A stretch of 64,000 bases of DNA from Gillisia sp. UBA3175 (GTDB lineage: Bacteria; Bacteroidota; Bacteroidia; Flavobacteriales; Flavobacteriaceae): contig DEXV01000003.1 in assembly GCA_002364325.1 (NCBI GenBank), positions 783,229 through 847,228 of the forward strand, read 5' to 3'. A program made the position numbers and the translations under genes. This document shows, in pieces, positions 42,389 through 51,790 of this stretch. Position 1 is the stretch's first letter; every line of letters begins with the position of its first letter. The notes beneath the pieces were generated by a model, which saw only the letters and a program-made list of their open reading frames with translations, was not told the origin of the DNA and searched no databases.

Positions 42389-43099
42389 TTAGCGATATTC
42401 AGGATTTTTAAATGCCCATCTTTTGCCGTTATCCCATTCCTCAGGTAAATTTCCATAAGAGGGATACCCACCAAATTGCTTTAGCATACTCGCTAAATGC
42501 ATTAGGTTATAGGTCATAAAGGTAGTATTCCTGTTTGTGAAATCATTCTCTTGCGCATTAGATTCTTTATCTAAATAACTTGGTCCTGGACCAACTTCTC
42601 CAATCTATCCGGCATCTGCTTGAGGTGGAATGGAATAGCCTAAATGCTGAAGGGAATATAACATGCTCATTGCGCAATGTTTTATTCCATCTTCATTTCC
42701 CGTAATTAAACAGCCACCAACTTTTCCGTAATAAATATATTGTCCTTTTTCATTTTCCTTAGCACTCATAGCATACAATCTTTCAATTATCTTAGTGCAA
42801 ATCGAGGAGCGATCACCCAACCAAATGGGAGTACAAAGCACCAAAATATCTGCAGCTATAATTTTCTTAAAAAGTTTAGGCCAATCATCTTTCTCTTCAC
42901 CTTCTTTGGTCATATCGGGCTGAATCCCATTAGGTATCGTATAATCTGCAGCACGAATTACTTCTACCGCAACACCTTCTTTCTCCATAATATTTTTTGA
43001 AACATCTATTAGTCCTTTGGTGTGACTTTGACTCGGTGATTTTTTAAGGGTAGAGTTTATAAAAACAGCCTTTAGATCTTTAAATTGTGGTGTATTCAT
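42389..43099 (-). pseudogene. flavodoxin-type NADPH-dependent FMN reductase, interrupted by in-frame TAG
   Basis: One frame runs from ATG 43099 to TAA 42389 (237 codons) with a single internal TAG at 42605-42607, codon 165. The first 164 residues form a flavodoxin-like fold: FINSTLKKSPSQSHT near the N-terminus (FMN phosphate loop) and ADILVLCTPIWLGDRSS (about 84-100). After the TAG the same frame continues for 71 residues, starting IGEVGPGPSYLD and ending KRWAFKNPEYR, with normal composition and no other stop. I recall homologues reading ADAGWIGEVGPGPS, so a TGG to TAG change (Trp to stop) is the simplest explanation. The rest has not decayed, so the lesion is recent or a sequencing error. 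The shortened product might still fold. Confidence 0.85.
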
Positions 43100-43181
43100 T
43101 TTTTGTTGATTTCTTTAAAGTTACTAAATAGCAGAGAATTCCTTAAAAAATGTATTCTAGTTTAATGAAAGCTTAACAATT

Positions 43182-43997
43182 TTAGATGACAACTGAAGAA
43201 TTTATTACAGCTTGAAGAGAAACCTGTAAATTTTTTGGTAAGAGGTTATCTTTAGGTAATACAGCAAGAAACCGATCGTAATTAGAATCGTAGACATGCT
43301 TTAGTAAAGGTTTTTTGTAACCTAAGGCTAGGGCAATGTCTGTAATTAGGTCATGTTGATGAGTTAGGTCTTCGCTGCCTAAATGAAAAACACCTTGTTT
43401 TTTCTGATTGATGATGTAATGGATTTGTTGGGTAACACTTAGTATATCTGTAGCATTTACTACCACATTAGGAAAAACTTCTATAGCTTCTCGAAATTCA
43501 ATCTTATTCTTTATCTCAAGCGTTCTTGGAGAGTTGGCTCCAAAAACCATTGGTAATCTTAGAATATTATATTTGTTGTTGGGCAGTCTTAAAAGCGCAT
43601 TTTCAATCTTTATTTTGAATCTTCCATAGATACTTTGGGACAAGGTTTTGTCATATTCGTAAGATGGATAATTGGTAAAAGCATCGAAAACATTTGCCGA
43701 GGAAATGAAAAGAAGCTTGCATTTATTCCGAAGTATATAATCTATAATTGAAAAATGCGTGGATACTTGGGCATCAAAATTTCCGCGAAGCGCAGAAACT
43801 ATAATGCTAGGACGAAGGTTTTCTAGCAGGATCTGAATATCCTCTGTCTCCATATCAAATTCGTAGAATTTCTGATTGTTTTCGAAGAAAGTAGAATCGG
43901 TATGATAGGTTCCATAAGTATCAAAATAGGAGCAGAGCTCCTTATATAGGGCATTCCCTATAAAGCCGCTTGCTCCTAAAATCAGTACTTTTTCCAA
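43182..43997 (-). CDS. NAD(P)-dependent SDR family oxidoreductase, RmlD-like
   Basis: A 271-residue extended short-chain dehydrogenase. The N-terminal GASGFIGNALYKEL (residues 8-21) is the dinucleotide-binding loop; SSANVFD (about 99-105) supplies the catalytic Ser region and YDKTLSQSIYGRFKIKIE the YxxxK motif (Tyr and Lys about 122-128). It most resembles dTDP-4-dehydrorhamnose reductase-type proteins, but no sugar-nucleotide genes are nearby, so the substrate is unknown. It starts five bases after the gcvT stop, so the two form one transcript. Confidence 0.85.
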   Translation of the reverse strand: MEKVLILGASGFIGNALYKELCSYFDTYGTYHTDSTFFENNQKFYEFDMETEDIQILLENLRPSIIVSALRGNFDAQVSTHFSIIDYILRNKCKLLFISSANVFDAFTNYPSYEYDKTLSQSIYGRFKIKIENALLRLPNNKYNILRLPMVFGANSPRTLEIKNKIEFREAIEVFPNVVVNATDILSVTQQIHYIINQKKQGVFHLGSEDLTHQHDLITDIALALGYKKPLLKHVYDSNYDRFLAVLPKDNLLPKNLQVSLQAVINSSVVI

Positions 43998-44002
43998 TGG
44001 AT

Positions 44003-45085
44003 TTATCCTTTATAGAAAGGCAATTTCACTAATGTGGCTGGAACTGCTTTTTTTCTTATTTGAATATAGATCTTGTCATTAGACTTTGCCATTTCTGTGG
44101 GAATATATCCCATTCCAATTCCTTTATCTAAAGATGGAGACATTGTTCCGGAAGTTACATTTCCAATTAGCTTACCTTCAGAATCTACAATATCATAACC
44201 TTGTCTTGGAATTCCTCTTTCATCCAATTCAAAAGCGATCAATTTTCTTTTTGGGCCTTCTTCTTTTTGCTTTTTTAATGCTTCAGAATTTATGAATTCC
44301 TTATCGAACTTCGTGATCCAACTTAATCCCGCTTCAATAGGAGAAGTATTATCGTTTATATCATTTCCGTATAAACAATATCCCATTTCTAACCTAAGTG
44401 TATCTCTGGCCGCCAAACCAATTGGTTTAATTCCGAATTCGGCACCAGCTTCAAATACTTTATTCCAAATAGTTTCTGCATCTTCATTTTTAATATAGAT
44501 CTCGAAACCACCACTTCCTGTATAACCTGTAGCAGAGATAATCACATTTTTAACTCCAGCAAATTCAGCTACTTCAAAAGTATAAAATTTAAGATCCTTT
44601 AAATTTACCTTTGTTAAAGACTGCATGGCTTCTGCAGCTTTAGGACCTTGTATTGCTAATAAGGAATACTCATCTGAAAGATCTTTCATAGTGGCATCCA
44701 TGGTATTGTGATGAGCTATCCAGTTCCAGTCCTTTTCAATATTGGAAGCATTAACGACCAAAATGTATTTTTCTGAATTGAATCTATAGATAATAAGATC
44801 GTCTACAATTCCGCCGTCTTCATTTGGCATGCACGAATATTGTGCCTTCCCATCAATTAATTTGGAAGCATCATTAGAGCTAATTTTTTGAATTAATTCT
44901 AAAGCATGTTCTCCAGATATTAAAAATTCGCCCATATGTGAAACATCAAAAACACCAACATCTTTGCGAACGGTTTCATGTTCTATATTAACTCCTTCAT
45001 AAGAAACCGGCATATTAAAACCAGCAAAAGGAACCATTTTGGCATTTAAAGATTCGTGTATATCATTCAGGGCTATTTTCTTCAT
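44003..45085 (-). CDS. gcvT: glycine cleavage system aminomethyltransferase (T protein)
   Basis: Transfers the aminomethyl group from lipoyl-H protein to tetrahydrofolate, releasing ammonia. The ATG at 45085 gives 360 residues starting [22 protein letters not shown], the normal GcvT N-terminus, and fits the -7 box at 45103-45110, which would lie inside a longer frame beginning at 45145. Folate-site blocks are present: DVSHMGEF (about 50), [20 protein letters not shown] (about 81-100) and [12 protein letters not shown] (about 187). The SDR gene follows after five bases. Confidence 0.96.
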   Translation of the reverse strand: MKKIALNDIHESLNAKMVPFAGFNMPVSYEGVNIEHETVRKDVGVFDVSHMGEFLISGEHALELIQKISSNDASKLIDGKAQYSCMPNEDGGIVDDLIIYRFNSEKYILVVNASNIEKDWNWIAHHNTMDATMKDLSDEYSLLAIQGPKAAEAMQSLTKVNLKDLKFYTFEVAEFAGVKNVIISATGYTGSGGFEIYIKNEDAETIWNKVFEAGAEFGIKPIGLAARDTLRLEMGYCLYGNDINDNTSPIEAGLSWITKFDKEFINSEALKKQKEEGPKRKLIAFELDERGIPRQGYDIVDSEGKLIGNVTSGTMSPSLDKGIGMGYIPTEMAKSNDKIYIQIRKKAVPATLVKLPFYKG

Positions 45086-45102
45086 CTGTTTTAAAATTTT
45101 CG

Positions 45103-45110
45103 CAAATTTA
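45103..45110 (-). promoter_or_regulatory. -7 box TAAATTTG before gcvT
   Basis: Exact TAnnTTTG match on the minus strand, 17 bases before the chosen ATG. TTTG (plus-strand CAAA at 45135-45138) lies 24 bases upstream, just over the usual spacing. It decides the gcvT start. Confidence 0.6.
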
Positions 45111-45193
45111 TTTAAATCCATTTGATTAGTTGTGCAAATAAACATAATTATTAAGAATAGGCAGCTAATATATTATTGCACAGGGATTAATTT

Positions 45194-45201
45194 TATATTT
45201 G
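45194..45201 (+). promoter_or_regulatory. -7 box TATATTTG before nnr
   Basis: Exact TAnnTTTG match 26 bases before the start codon; TTG at 45176-45178 is 15 bases upstream, slightly short. Confidence 0.6.
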
Positions 45202-45227
45202 TATGGCATATAAAAATAACTTGTTAA

Positions 45228-46760
45228 ATGAAGATTTTTGATATAGAACAATTAGCTGAAGCCGATAAAATTACCGCTGAAAGACAAGGACTTAAACAAG
45301 GCGAGTTAATGGAACGCGTGGGAACACTTGTATTTAATGACATACACTCCAAACTTAACGGTGCACAAATCCCAATCAAGATCTTTTGCGGGATAGGGAA
45401 TAATGGGGGAGATGGCTTAGTGGTAGGAAGATTATTAATTGAGCATGGATATCAAGTAATTGTTTATATAGTAAATTATAGCAAAAGCAGAACTCAAGAT
45501 TTTTTACTTAATTACGATAGGATTAAAGGCGTAAGCAATGATTGGCCAATACAAATTAAAGGAGTAGAAGATTTTCCTGAGTTAACTGAAAAAGATTTTA
45601 TTATAGATGCCATGTTTGGGATTGGATTAAACAGGCCTTTAGAGAAATGGGTAGGTGATCTAGTTTCTTACATAAATAATTCTAAAGCATTTATATTATC
45701 CATAGATATGCCATCTGGTATGTTCGCTAATAAAATGCCCAAAGAAGGAGCCCCTGCGATAAAAGCAAACGTAACTATAACCTTTCAAGCTCCAAAATTA
45801 ATATTTTTCCTACCTCAGGCGGCCAGTTATATTGGCGATCTTCAGGTATTGGAAATAGGCTTAGATCGAGAATATTTGTCTACAGCACCTGTACACAATC
45901 AATTAATTGGAAAGCCAGAAGCTTTATTGCTATATCAACCAAGAACAAATGATTCTCATAAAGGTGATTACGGGCACAGCTTGATAATTGGCGGGAGCTA
46001 TGGAAAAATTGGCAGTATTCTATTGGCATCAACTTCTGCGCTTAGAACGGGGGCTGGACTTGTTACTATTTTTTCTCCTAAATGCGGTTATGATATTCTT
46101 CAAACTAATTTACCAGAAGCAATGGTGATCACCGATGAGAATAATGAGGAATTGAGTAATATCGAATTTACTATTACCCCAGATGTTATATGTTTTGGGA
46201 TGGGTACTGGAACTTCTAAGAAAACCTTGGAAGCTTTTACCAATTTGCTTAAGATTACTAAAACACCAATGGTGATAGATGCAGATGGGATCAATCTATT
46301 ATCTAAAGAAAAATCTTTACTAAAGAATTTACCGGAAAACACGGTTTTAACTCCGCATCCAAAGGAATTAGAGCGATTAATAGGGAAATGGAAAGATGAT
46401 TTTGATAAACTTGAGAAGGTTAAAAAATTCAGTAAAAAATATGGAGTAATTGTGGTGATTAAAGGGGCTCATACCATTACGGTATATAAGGAAGATCTAT
46501 ATATTAACAATACCGGGAATCCAGGAATGGCAACCGCAGGAAGTGGAGATGTGCTTTCTGGAGTTATCACTTCACTAATTTCACAAAGGTACGAACCACT
46601 TATTGCAGCAGTATTAGGGGTTTATTTGCATGGTAGAACTGGAGATATTATGGCGGAAAAAGTTAGTTATCAAGGATTGATCTCTGGAGATATAGCAAAT
46701 AATATGGGGTTGTCTTTTTTAGATTTATTTGAAAAGGAAATACAATCTGAGGGGAATTGA
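45228..46760 (+). CDS. nnr: bifunctional NAD(P)HX epimerase / ADP-dependent dehydratase
   Basis: Repairs hydrated NADH and NADPH. 510 residues with two domains: the N-terminal epimerase (YjeF_N, about 1-215) with CGIGNNGGDGLVVGRLL (residues 45-61) and DAMFGIGLNRPL, and the C-terminal ribokinase-like dehydratase (about 225-505) with KGDYGHSLIIGGSYGKIG, VLTPHPKELERL and NTGNPGMATAGSGDVLSGVI. Both active sites look complete. It stands alone between gcvT and hutH. Confidence 0.96.
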   Translation: MKIFDIEQLAEADKITAERQGLKQGELMERVGTLVFNDIHSKLNGAQIPIKIFCGIGNNGGDGLVVGRLLIEHGYQVIVYIVNYSKSRTQDFLLNYDRIKGVSNDWPIQIKGVEDFPELTEKDFIIDAMFGIGLNRPLEKWVGDLVSYINNSKAFILSIDMPSGMFANKMPKEGAPAIKANVTITFQAPKLIFFLPQAASYIGDLQVLEIGLDREYLSTAPVHNQLIGKPEALLLYQPRTNDSHKGDYGHSLIIGGSYGKIGSILLASTSALRTGAGLVTIFSPKCGYDILQTNLPEAMVITDENNEELSNIEFTITPDVICFGMGTGTSKKTLEAFTNLLKITKTPMVIDADGINLLSKEKSLLKNLPENTVLTPHPKELERLIGKWKDDFDKLEKVKKFSKKYGVIVVIKGAHTITVYKEDLYINNTGNPGMATAGSGDVLSGVITSLISQRYEPLIAAVLGVYLHGRTGDIMAEKVSYQGLISGDIANNMGLSFLDLFEKEIQSEGN

Positions 46761-46792
46761 TGAAAATTCATTTATTTTAGCACTTGTTTAAT

Positions 46793-46819
46793 AAATTGAA
46801 AGGTTAAAACCTTCAATTT
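46793..46819. terminator. weak hairpin between nnr and hutH
   Basis: AAATTGAAAGG pairs with CCTTCAATTT with one bulged A around TTAAAA. No T run follows, so termination is uncertain. Confidence 0.3.
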
Positions 46820-46890
46820 AAGTAAGAATATTTCAGTTAGAATCATATGCAAATTGATCTCTTTTTCTCCCTAAAAATGCCTCATAATTT

Positions 46891-48402
46891 ATGAATTCAC
46901 ACCATTACATAAGTTCTGCAGTATTAGACCTGCAAGTTATTCAAGATATCCTTCAAAATAATATGAAACTGGAATTAAGCGATGAATCCAGAATCAATAT
47001 AGAAAAATCCAGAAAATATCTCGATGAGAAGATTAAACAAAGTGATAAACCCTTATACGGTATTAACACTGGGTTTGGATCTCTATGTAATGTAAAAATA
47101 TCTACAGAGCATTTAACGCAATTACAGGAAAATCTTGTGATGTCTCATGCGTGTGGTACGGGAGCCTTGGTGGAAAAACCAATTATAAGATTAATGCTTT
47201 TGCTTAAAATCCAATCCTTGAGTTATGGAAATAGTGGGGTGGCTTTAGAAACTGTGCTTAGGTTGATCGACTTTTATAATGAAGATATTTTACCGGTAAT
47301 CTATGAACAAGGTTCTTTAGGAGCTTCTGGCGATCTTGCGCCTTTGGCACATATGTCTTTGCCTTTACTGGGAAAAGGAGATGTTTATTATCAAGGTAAC
47401 CAGGTTGATGTATCCGAGGTATTAGAGAAATTTGATTGGAAGCCAATTAAACTACAATCTAAAGAAGGATTAGCATTACTAAATGGAACTCAATTCATGA
47501 GTGCTCATGGAGTATATGCTTTATTGGAATCTTATAAATTATGTTATTTAGCAGATGTTATTAGTTCAGTTTCTATAGATGCATTCAATTGCAATATGTC
47601 ACCTTATGATGAATTAGTGCATATGGTAAGACCACACAGAGGACAAATTAAAACAGCAGAAAGAATTAGAGAATTCTTATCGGGAAGTGAAATTGCAATT
47701 ACTGAAAAGGAAAGTGTACAAGACCCTTACTCGTTTAGATGCATACCACAGGTACATGGCGCAACCAAGGATACATTATCGTTTACGCGTAAAACTTTTA
47801 AAACAGAGATAAATTCTGTTACCGATAATCCAAATATATTTATTGAAGCAGATAAAATAATCTCCGGCGGTAATTTTCATGGACAACCACTGGCTCTAGC
47901 ATTAGATTATTTAGCTATTGCTATGGCAGAAATAGGGAATATCTCAGAACGCAGAATATATCAATTAGTCTCTGGACTTAGAGGTTTACCAACATTTTTG
48001 GTAGAAAACCCAGGTTTAAATAGCGGCTTCATGATCCCTCAATATACAGCAGCAAGTATAGTAAGTCAGAATAAGCAATATGCAACTCCAGCGAGTGTCG
48101 ATTCTATTGTATCTTCAAATGGACAAGAAGATCACGTGAGTATGGGTTCTAATGGTGCCACTAAATTATTGAAGGTTATAGATAACATTTCAACAATTCT
48201 TGCAATAGAACTTTTTAATGCTTCACAAGCTATACATTTTAGAGAACCTAAAAAAACATCTCCATTTTTACAAGAAGTAATTATGAATTTTAGAACTGTG
48301 GTGCCAGTTTTATTGGAAGATCAAATAATGTCAGTTCATATTAAAGCCGCAAAGAATTTTCTTAATGAATTTGAAATTGATCAAAGCTTATTATTTGACT
48401 AG
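46891..48402 (+). CDS. hutH: histidine ammonia-lyase
   Basis: Deaminates histidine to urocanate using the MIO cofactor formed from Ala145-Ser146-Gly147 in GSLGASGDLAPLAHM. 503 residues. YGINTGFG (56-63) carries the catalytic Tyr, and the selectivity pair is Ser85-His86 in NLVMSHACGTG, typical of histidine lyases rather than tyrosine or phenylalanine lyases. The later VTDNPNIF and SSNGQEDHVSMG blocks are intact. No hutU, hutI or hutG gene is next to it. Its 3' end overlaps the convergent STAS-like gene by 12 bases. Confidence 0.93.
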   Translation: MNSHHYISSAVLDLQVIQDILQNNMKLELSDESRINIEKSRKYLDEKIKQSDKPLYGINTGFGSLCNVKISTEHLTQLQENLVMSHACGTGALVEKPIIRLMLLLKIQSLSYGNSGVALETVLRLIDFYNEDILPVIYEQGSLGASGDLAPLAHMSLPLLGKGDVYYQGNQVDVSEVLEKFDWKPIKLQSKEGLALLNGTQFMSAHGVYALLESYKLCYLADVISSVSIDAFNCNMSPYDELVHMVRPHRGQIKTAERIREFLSGSEIAITEKESVQDPYSFRCIPQVHGATKDTLSFTRKTFKTEINSVTDNPNIFIEADKIISGGNFHGQPLALALDYLAIAMAEIGNISERRIYQLVSGLRGLPTFLVENPGLNSGFMIPQYTAASIVSQNKQYATPASVDSIVSSNGQEDHVSMGSNGATKLLKVIDNISTILAIELFNASQAIHFREPKKTSPFLQEVIMNFRTVVPVLLEDQIMSVHIKAAKNFLNEFEIDQSLLFD

Positions 48403-48774
48403 TTTTAACTGGTTTTCCATCCAATGGATTGCTTCTTCCAAGGTTTCGAAAACCTCAAAAGATCTACTATGTCTGAAGAATTGTTTTTCTATGATGGTAT
48501 TTTGCTTAACAATTGTATTGGTGGATACCACGGCAATTGCTGCTAAATTTTCCACATTTGCAGATTCTAAATGGATCATCGGATTTACGGAATAGGAGTT
48601 GGTTCTGTTTGAAATATAGCCGTAAGCTTCATTATTGAACGTTTCACGACCAATTTTTAATAACTCTCTATTATGGGAAATATCAAGTAAAATTCCTTCA
48701 TTTAATTCGGCAATAAGAATGTTATTTAAAATGGTAACTTTTCCGAACTCAAGATTCAAAGCAGATTTAAACAT
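48391..48774 (-). CDS. SpoIIAA/STAS-like small protein of unknown function
   Basis: A 127-residue soluble protein. The strand-helix pattern (KVTILNNILIAELNEGILLDISHNREL, then FETLEEAIHWMENQL at the C-terminus) resembles SpoIIAA-like/STAS proteins of Bacteroidota, though no phosphorylatable serine motif is obvious. Its stop lies within the hutH end, a 12-base convergent overlap. Function unknown; the fold assignment is tentative. Confidence 0.65.
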   Translation of the reverse strand: MFKSALNLEFGKVTILNNILIAELNEGILLDISHNRELLKIGRETFNNEAYGYISNRTNSYSVNPMIHLESANVENLAAIAVVSTNTIVKQNTIIEKQFFRHSRSFEVFETLEEAIHWMENQLKLVK

Positions 48775-48929
48775 ATATTATCAGGGAAAAATATAAACCC
48801 AAATGTAAGAAATTCAGTATAAAGAGCAAATCTTTTTTAGTTTCCACAACATCTAGTTAAAACTGTATGATTATTAGATATATAAAAAGAGTTCTCTTAA
48901 TAAATGAAGGTTATGAGGGAGCGTTTAAA

Positions 48930-48966
48930 GAAAAAATCTGCTATTAAAATTAATTTAATAGCAGAT
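48930..48966 (-). terminator. intrinsic terminator of clpC
   Basis: ATCTGCTATTAAA at 48936-48948 pairs perfectly with TTTAATAGCAGAT at 48954-48966; on the minus strand a U tract follows. It sits 24 bases after the clpC stop. Confidence 0.92.
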
Positions 48967-48990
48967 CCTTATTTGAGTATTTTTCTAAAA

Positions 48991-51537
48991 TTATACCTCT
49001 TTTTTCTCTTTAGCTTTTTCAATTCTAATAGTGAGCTTTTCCTTAGCGTCATCAAGATCCATGTAAATGGTATCTCCTTCGGTTAAGTGAGCAGTAATGA
49101 TCTCTTCAGCTAAAGCATCTTCAATATATTTCTGAATTGCTCTGTTTAAAGGTCTAGCTCCAAAATCTTTATCGAAACCTTTGTCTGCAATATAATCTTT
49201 AGCGCTATCGCTCAACTTCAATGTATATCCAATTAATCCTATACGAGTATATAATTTTTCTAATTCGATATCTATAATCTTGTGGATATCATCTCTGTCT
49301 AATGAATTAAAGATTACTACATCATCTATTCTATTTAAGAACTCTGGTGCAAATGCTTTTTTAAGAGCACTTTCTATAACGCTTCTTGCATTATCATCTA
49401 TCTGAGATTTTTGAGCTGCAGTTCCAAAACCAACGCCTTGTCCAAAATCCTTTAACTTTCGTGACCCAATATTTGAGGTCATGATAATTATAGTATTTCT
49501 AAAATCTATTTTTCTACCTAAGCTATCGGTTAAATAACCATCATCCAATACTTGTAATAACATATTAAAAACATCTGGATGTGCCTTTTCCACTTCATCT
49601 AACAGGATCACTGCATAAGGCTTGCGTCTAACTTTCTCTGTTAATTGTCCACCTTCTTCGTATCCAATATATCCTGGAGGAGCACCAATCAATCTTGAAA
49701 TAGCGAATTTCTCCATATACTCACTCATATCGATCCTGATAAGAGTGTCTTCATTGTCGAATAATTGTTTTGCAAGAACTTTTGCTAATTGAGTTTTACC
49801 AACTCCAGTTTGACCTAAGAATATAAATGATCCAATTGGTTTATTAGGATCTTTAAGTCCAGCTCTATTTCTCTGAATGGCCTTTACTACTTTGTTTACG
49901 GCATCATCTTGACCAATCACTTTTCCTTTGATCCTGTTTGGCAATTCTGCCAATTTAATGATCTCAGTTTGAGCAATTCTATTTACAGGAACTCCAGTCA
50001 TCATAGATACAACATCGGCTACATGTTCTTCAGTTACCGTTTCCTTATGTTTCTTAGATTCTTCGTCCCATTTCTCTTGGGCTACACTTAATTGTTTTTC
50101 AAGATTCTTTTCGTCATCACGAAGCTTTGCAGCTTCTTCATATTTCTGTTTCTTAACAACAGCGTTCTTATTTTCTCGAACAGCTTCTAATTTTTGTTCG
50201 AGATCCAAAATCTGCTTAGGAACTTCGATATTTGTTATATGAACACGAGCACCAGCTTCATCTAAAGCATCTATAGCTTTATCTGGAAGAAATCTATCTG
50301 TGATATATCTGGCAGTTAACTTTACACACGCATCTATTGCTTCTGGTGTATAGTTAACATTATGATGTTCTTCATATTTACCTTTTATATTGTTTAAGAT
50401 CTCTAAAGTTTCGTCAATGGTGGTAGGTTCTACGATTACTTTTTGGAATCTTCGTTCTAAGGCTCCATCTTTTTCTATATACTGCCTGTACTCATCGAGT
50501 GTGGTAGCACCAATACATTGTATCTCTCCTCTAGCTAAAGCAGGTTTAAACATGTTACTGGCGTCTAAACTTCCAGTAGCACCGCCGGCACCAACTATAG
50601 TGTGGATCTCATCTATAAAAAGAATAATATCATCATTCTTTTCAAGTTCATTCATTACAGCTTTCATTCGCTCCTCAAACTGTCCGCGATATTTAGTGCC
50701 CGCAACTAAACTAGCAAGATCTAAGGTTACCACGCGTTTATCAAAGAGTATTCTTGAAACCTTTCTTTGAACTATCCTTAAAGCTAGACCCTCTGCAATA
50801 GCAGATTTCCCAACTCCTGGTTCTCCTATTAGTAGAGGATTATTCTTCTTCCGCCTACTAAGGATCTGGCTTACACGTTCAATTTCTTTTTCACGTCCAA
50901 CCACAGGATCTAATTTATCTATTTCTGCCATGGCAGTAAGATCCCGTCCAAAATTATCTAACACCGGAGTTTTAGATTTTTTATTGGTCTTTCCTGTATT
51001 CGAAAAAGGGTTGTCTTTAGTAGTATCGTCACTGGCAGCATCTTCGTCTGAGAAAGATTCTGCTCTTGGAGCTTCTAAATAATCATCGTCGTTTGTAATC
51101 ATATATTTAAATTGATCTTTAACCCCATCATAATCTATCTTCAGTTTATTTAATAGTTTGGTAGTAGGATCGTTTTCATTTCTTAAAATACAAAGCAAAA
51201 GATGCGCTGTATTAATAGAAGTACTCTGAAAAAGTTTGGCCTCTAAGAAAGTGGTCTTTAAAGCTCTTTCAGCTTGTCTAGTAAGGTGCAAATTCTTTTT
51301 TTCATTAGAAATACCTAATGATTCTGGGTTCGCAGGGCTTAATATTTCGACCTTTCGTCTTAAATGACTCAAGTCTATGTCCAAGGCATTAAGGATGTTA
51401 ATGGCTTTACCATCTCCATCTCTCAACAACCCTAGCATTAAATGTTCTGTACCGATAAAGTCGTGTCCAAGCCTTAAAGCTTCTTCCTTGCTATAGGCTA
51501 TAACATCCTTTACTTTGGGAGAAAAATTATCATCCAT
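48991..51537 (-). CDS. clpC: ATP-dependent Clp protease ATP-binding subunit ClpC
   Basis: AAA+ unfoldase feeding ClpP and acting in protein quality control. 848 residues: Clp N-terminal repeats (about 1-145), a variable acidic linker (150-195), AAA1 with Walker A GEPGVGKSA (238-246), a UVR-type middle domain (about 445-490, KKQKYEEAAKLRDDEKNLEKQ), and AAA2 with Walker A GQTGVGKTQ (about 580). The UVR middle domain and length distinguish ClpC from ClpB (longer coiled-coil) and ClpA. A possible ClpP-loop lies between Walker B2 and the sensor. Divergent from gyrA. Confidence 0.95.
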   Translation of the reverse strand: MDDNFSPKVKDVIAYSKEEALRLGHDFIGTEHLMLGLLRDGDGKAINILNALDIDLSHLRRKVEILSPANPESLGISNEKKNLHLTRQAERALKTTFLEAKLFQSTSINTAHLLLCILRNENDPTTKLLNKLKIDYDGVKDQFKYMITNDDDYLEAPRAESFSDEDAASDDTTKDNPFSNTGKTNKKSKTPVLDNFGRDLTAMAEIDKLDPVVGREKEIERVSQILSRRKKNNPLLIGEPGVGKSAIAEGLALRIVQRKVSRILFDKRVVTLDLASLVAGTKYRGQFEERMKAVMNELEKNDDIILFIDEIHTIVGAGGATGSLDASNMFKPALARGEIQCIGATTLDEYRQYIEKDGALERRFQKVIVEPTTIDETLEILNNIKGKYEEHHNVNYTPEAIDACVKLTARYITDRFLPDKAIDALDEAGARVHITNIEVPKQILDLEQKLEAVRENKNAVVKKQKYEEAAKLRDDEKNLEKQLSVAQEKWDEESKKHKETVTEEHVADVVSMMTGVPVNRIAQTEIIKLAELPNRIKGKVIGQDDAVNKVVKAIQRNRAGLKDPNKPIGSFIFLGQTGVGKTQLAKVLAKQLFDNEDTLIRIDMSEYMEKFAISRLIGAPPGYIGYEEGGQLTEKVRRKPYAVILLDEVEKAHPDVFNMLLQVLDDGYLTDSLGRKIDFRNTIIIMTSNIGSRKLKDFGQGVGFGTAAQKSQIDDNARSVIESALKKAFAPEFLNRIDDVVIFNSLDRDDIHKIIDIELEKLYTRIGLIGYTLKLSDSAKDYIADKGFDKDFGARPLNRAIQKYIEDALAEEIITAHLTEGDTIYMDLDDAKEKLTIRIEKAKEKKEV

Positions 51538-51623
51538 CTTAGTTTCCTTTCTCTAAATTTATTATTAACACTTATTGGGTAGATTCAAAAATTGTACCTA
51601 TTAATGTGTCGTTAGCTAATTGA

Positions 51624-51631
51624 CAAAATTA
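51624..51631 (-). promoter_or_regulatory. candidate -7 box TAATTTTG before clpC
   Basis: Exact TAnnTTTG match on the minus strand, 86 bases before the clpC start, so the leader would be about 80 bases. No TTG at 17-23 bases. Confidence 0.4.
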
Positions 51632-51790
51632 CTTTTAATAATCAAAATATAAGATAAGTAACTTATTAACGAAGCCTCGCTAAATATTTGTTAATAAAAT
51701 TTGGACAAACCCGTGCCCATACCACGAAAAACAACTGCAAAAACCGTAAATTGGCACGTTATATTTTGAAACTAAATTAAACTATTTAAT

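Noticed and set aside
42605..42607. TAG recoding (pyrrolysine or suppressor) in the flavodoxin-type gene
   Set aside because: TAG ends other genes here normally, the gene is not of a family using pyrrolysine, and a Trp-to-stop change explains it.
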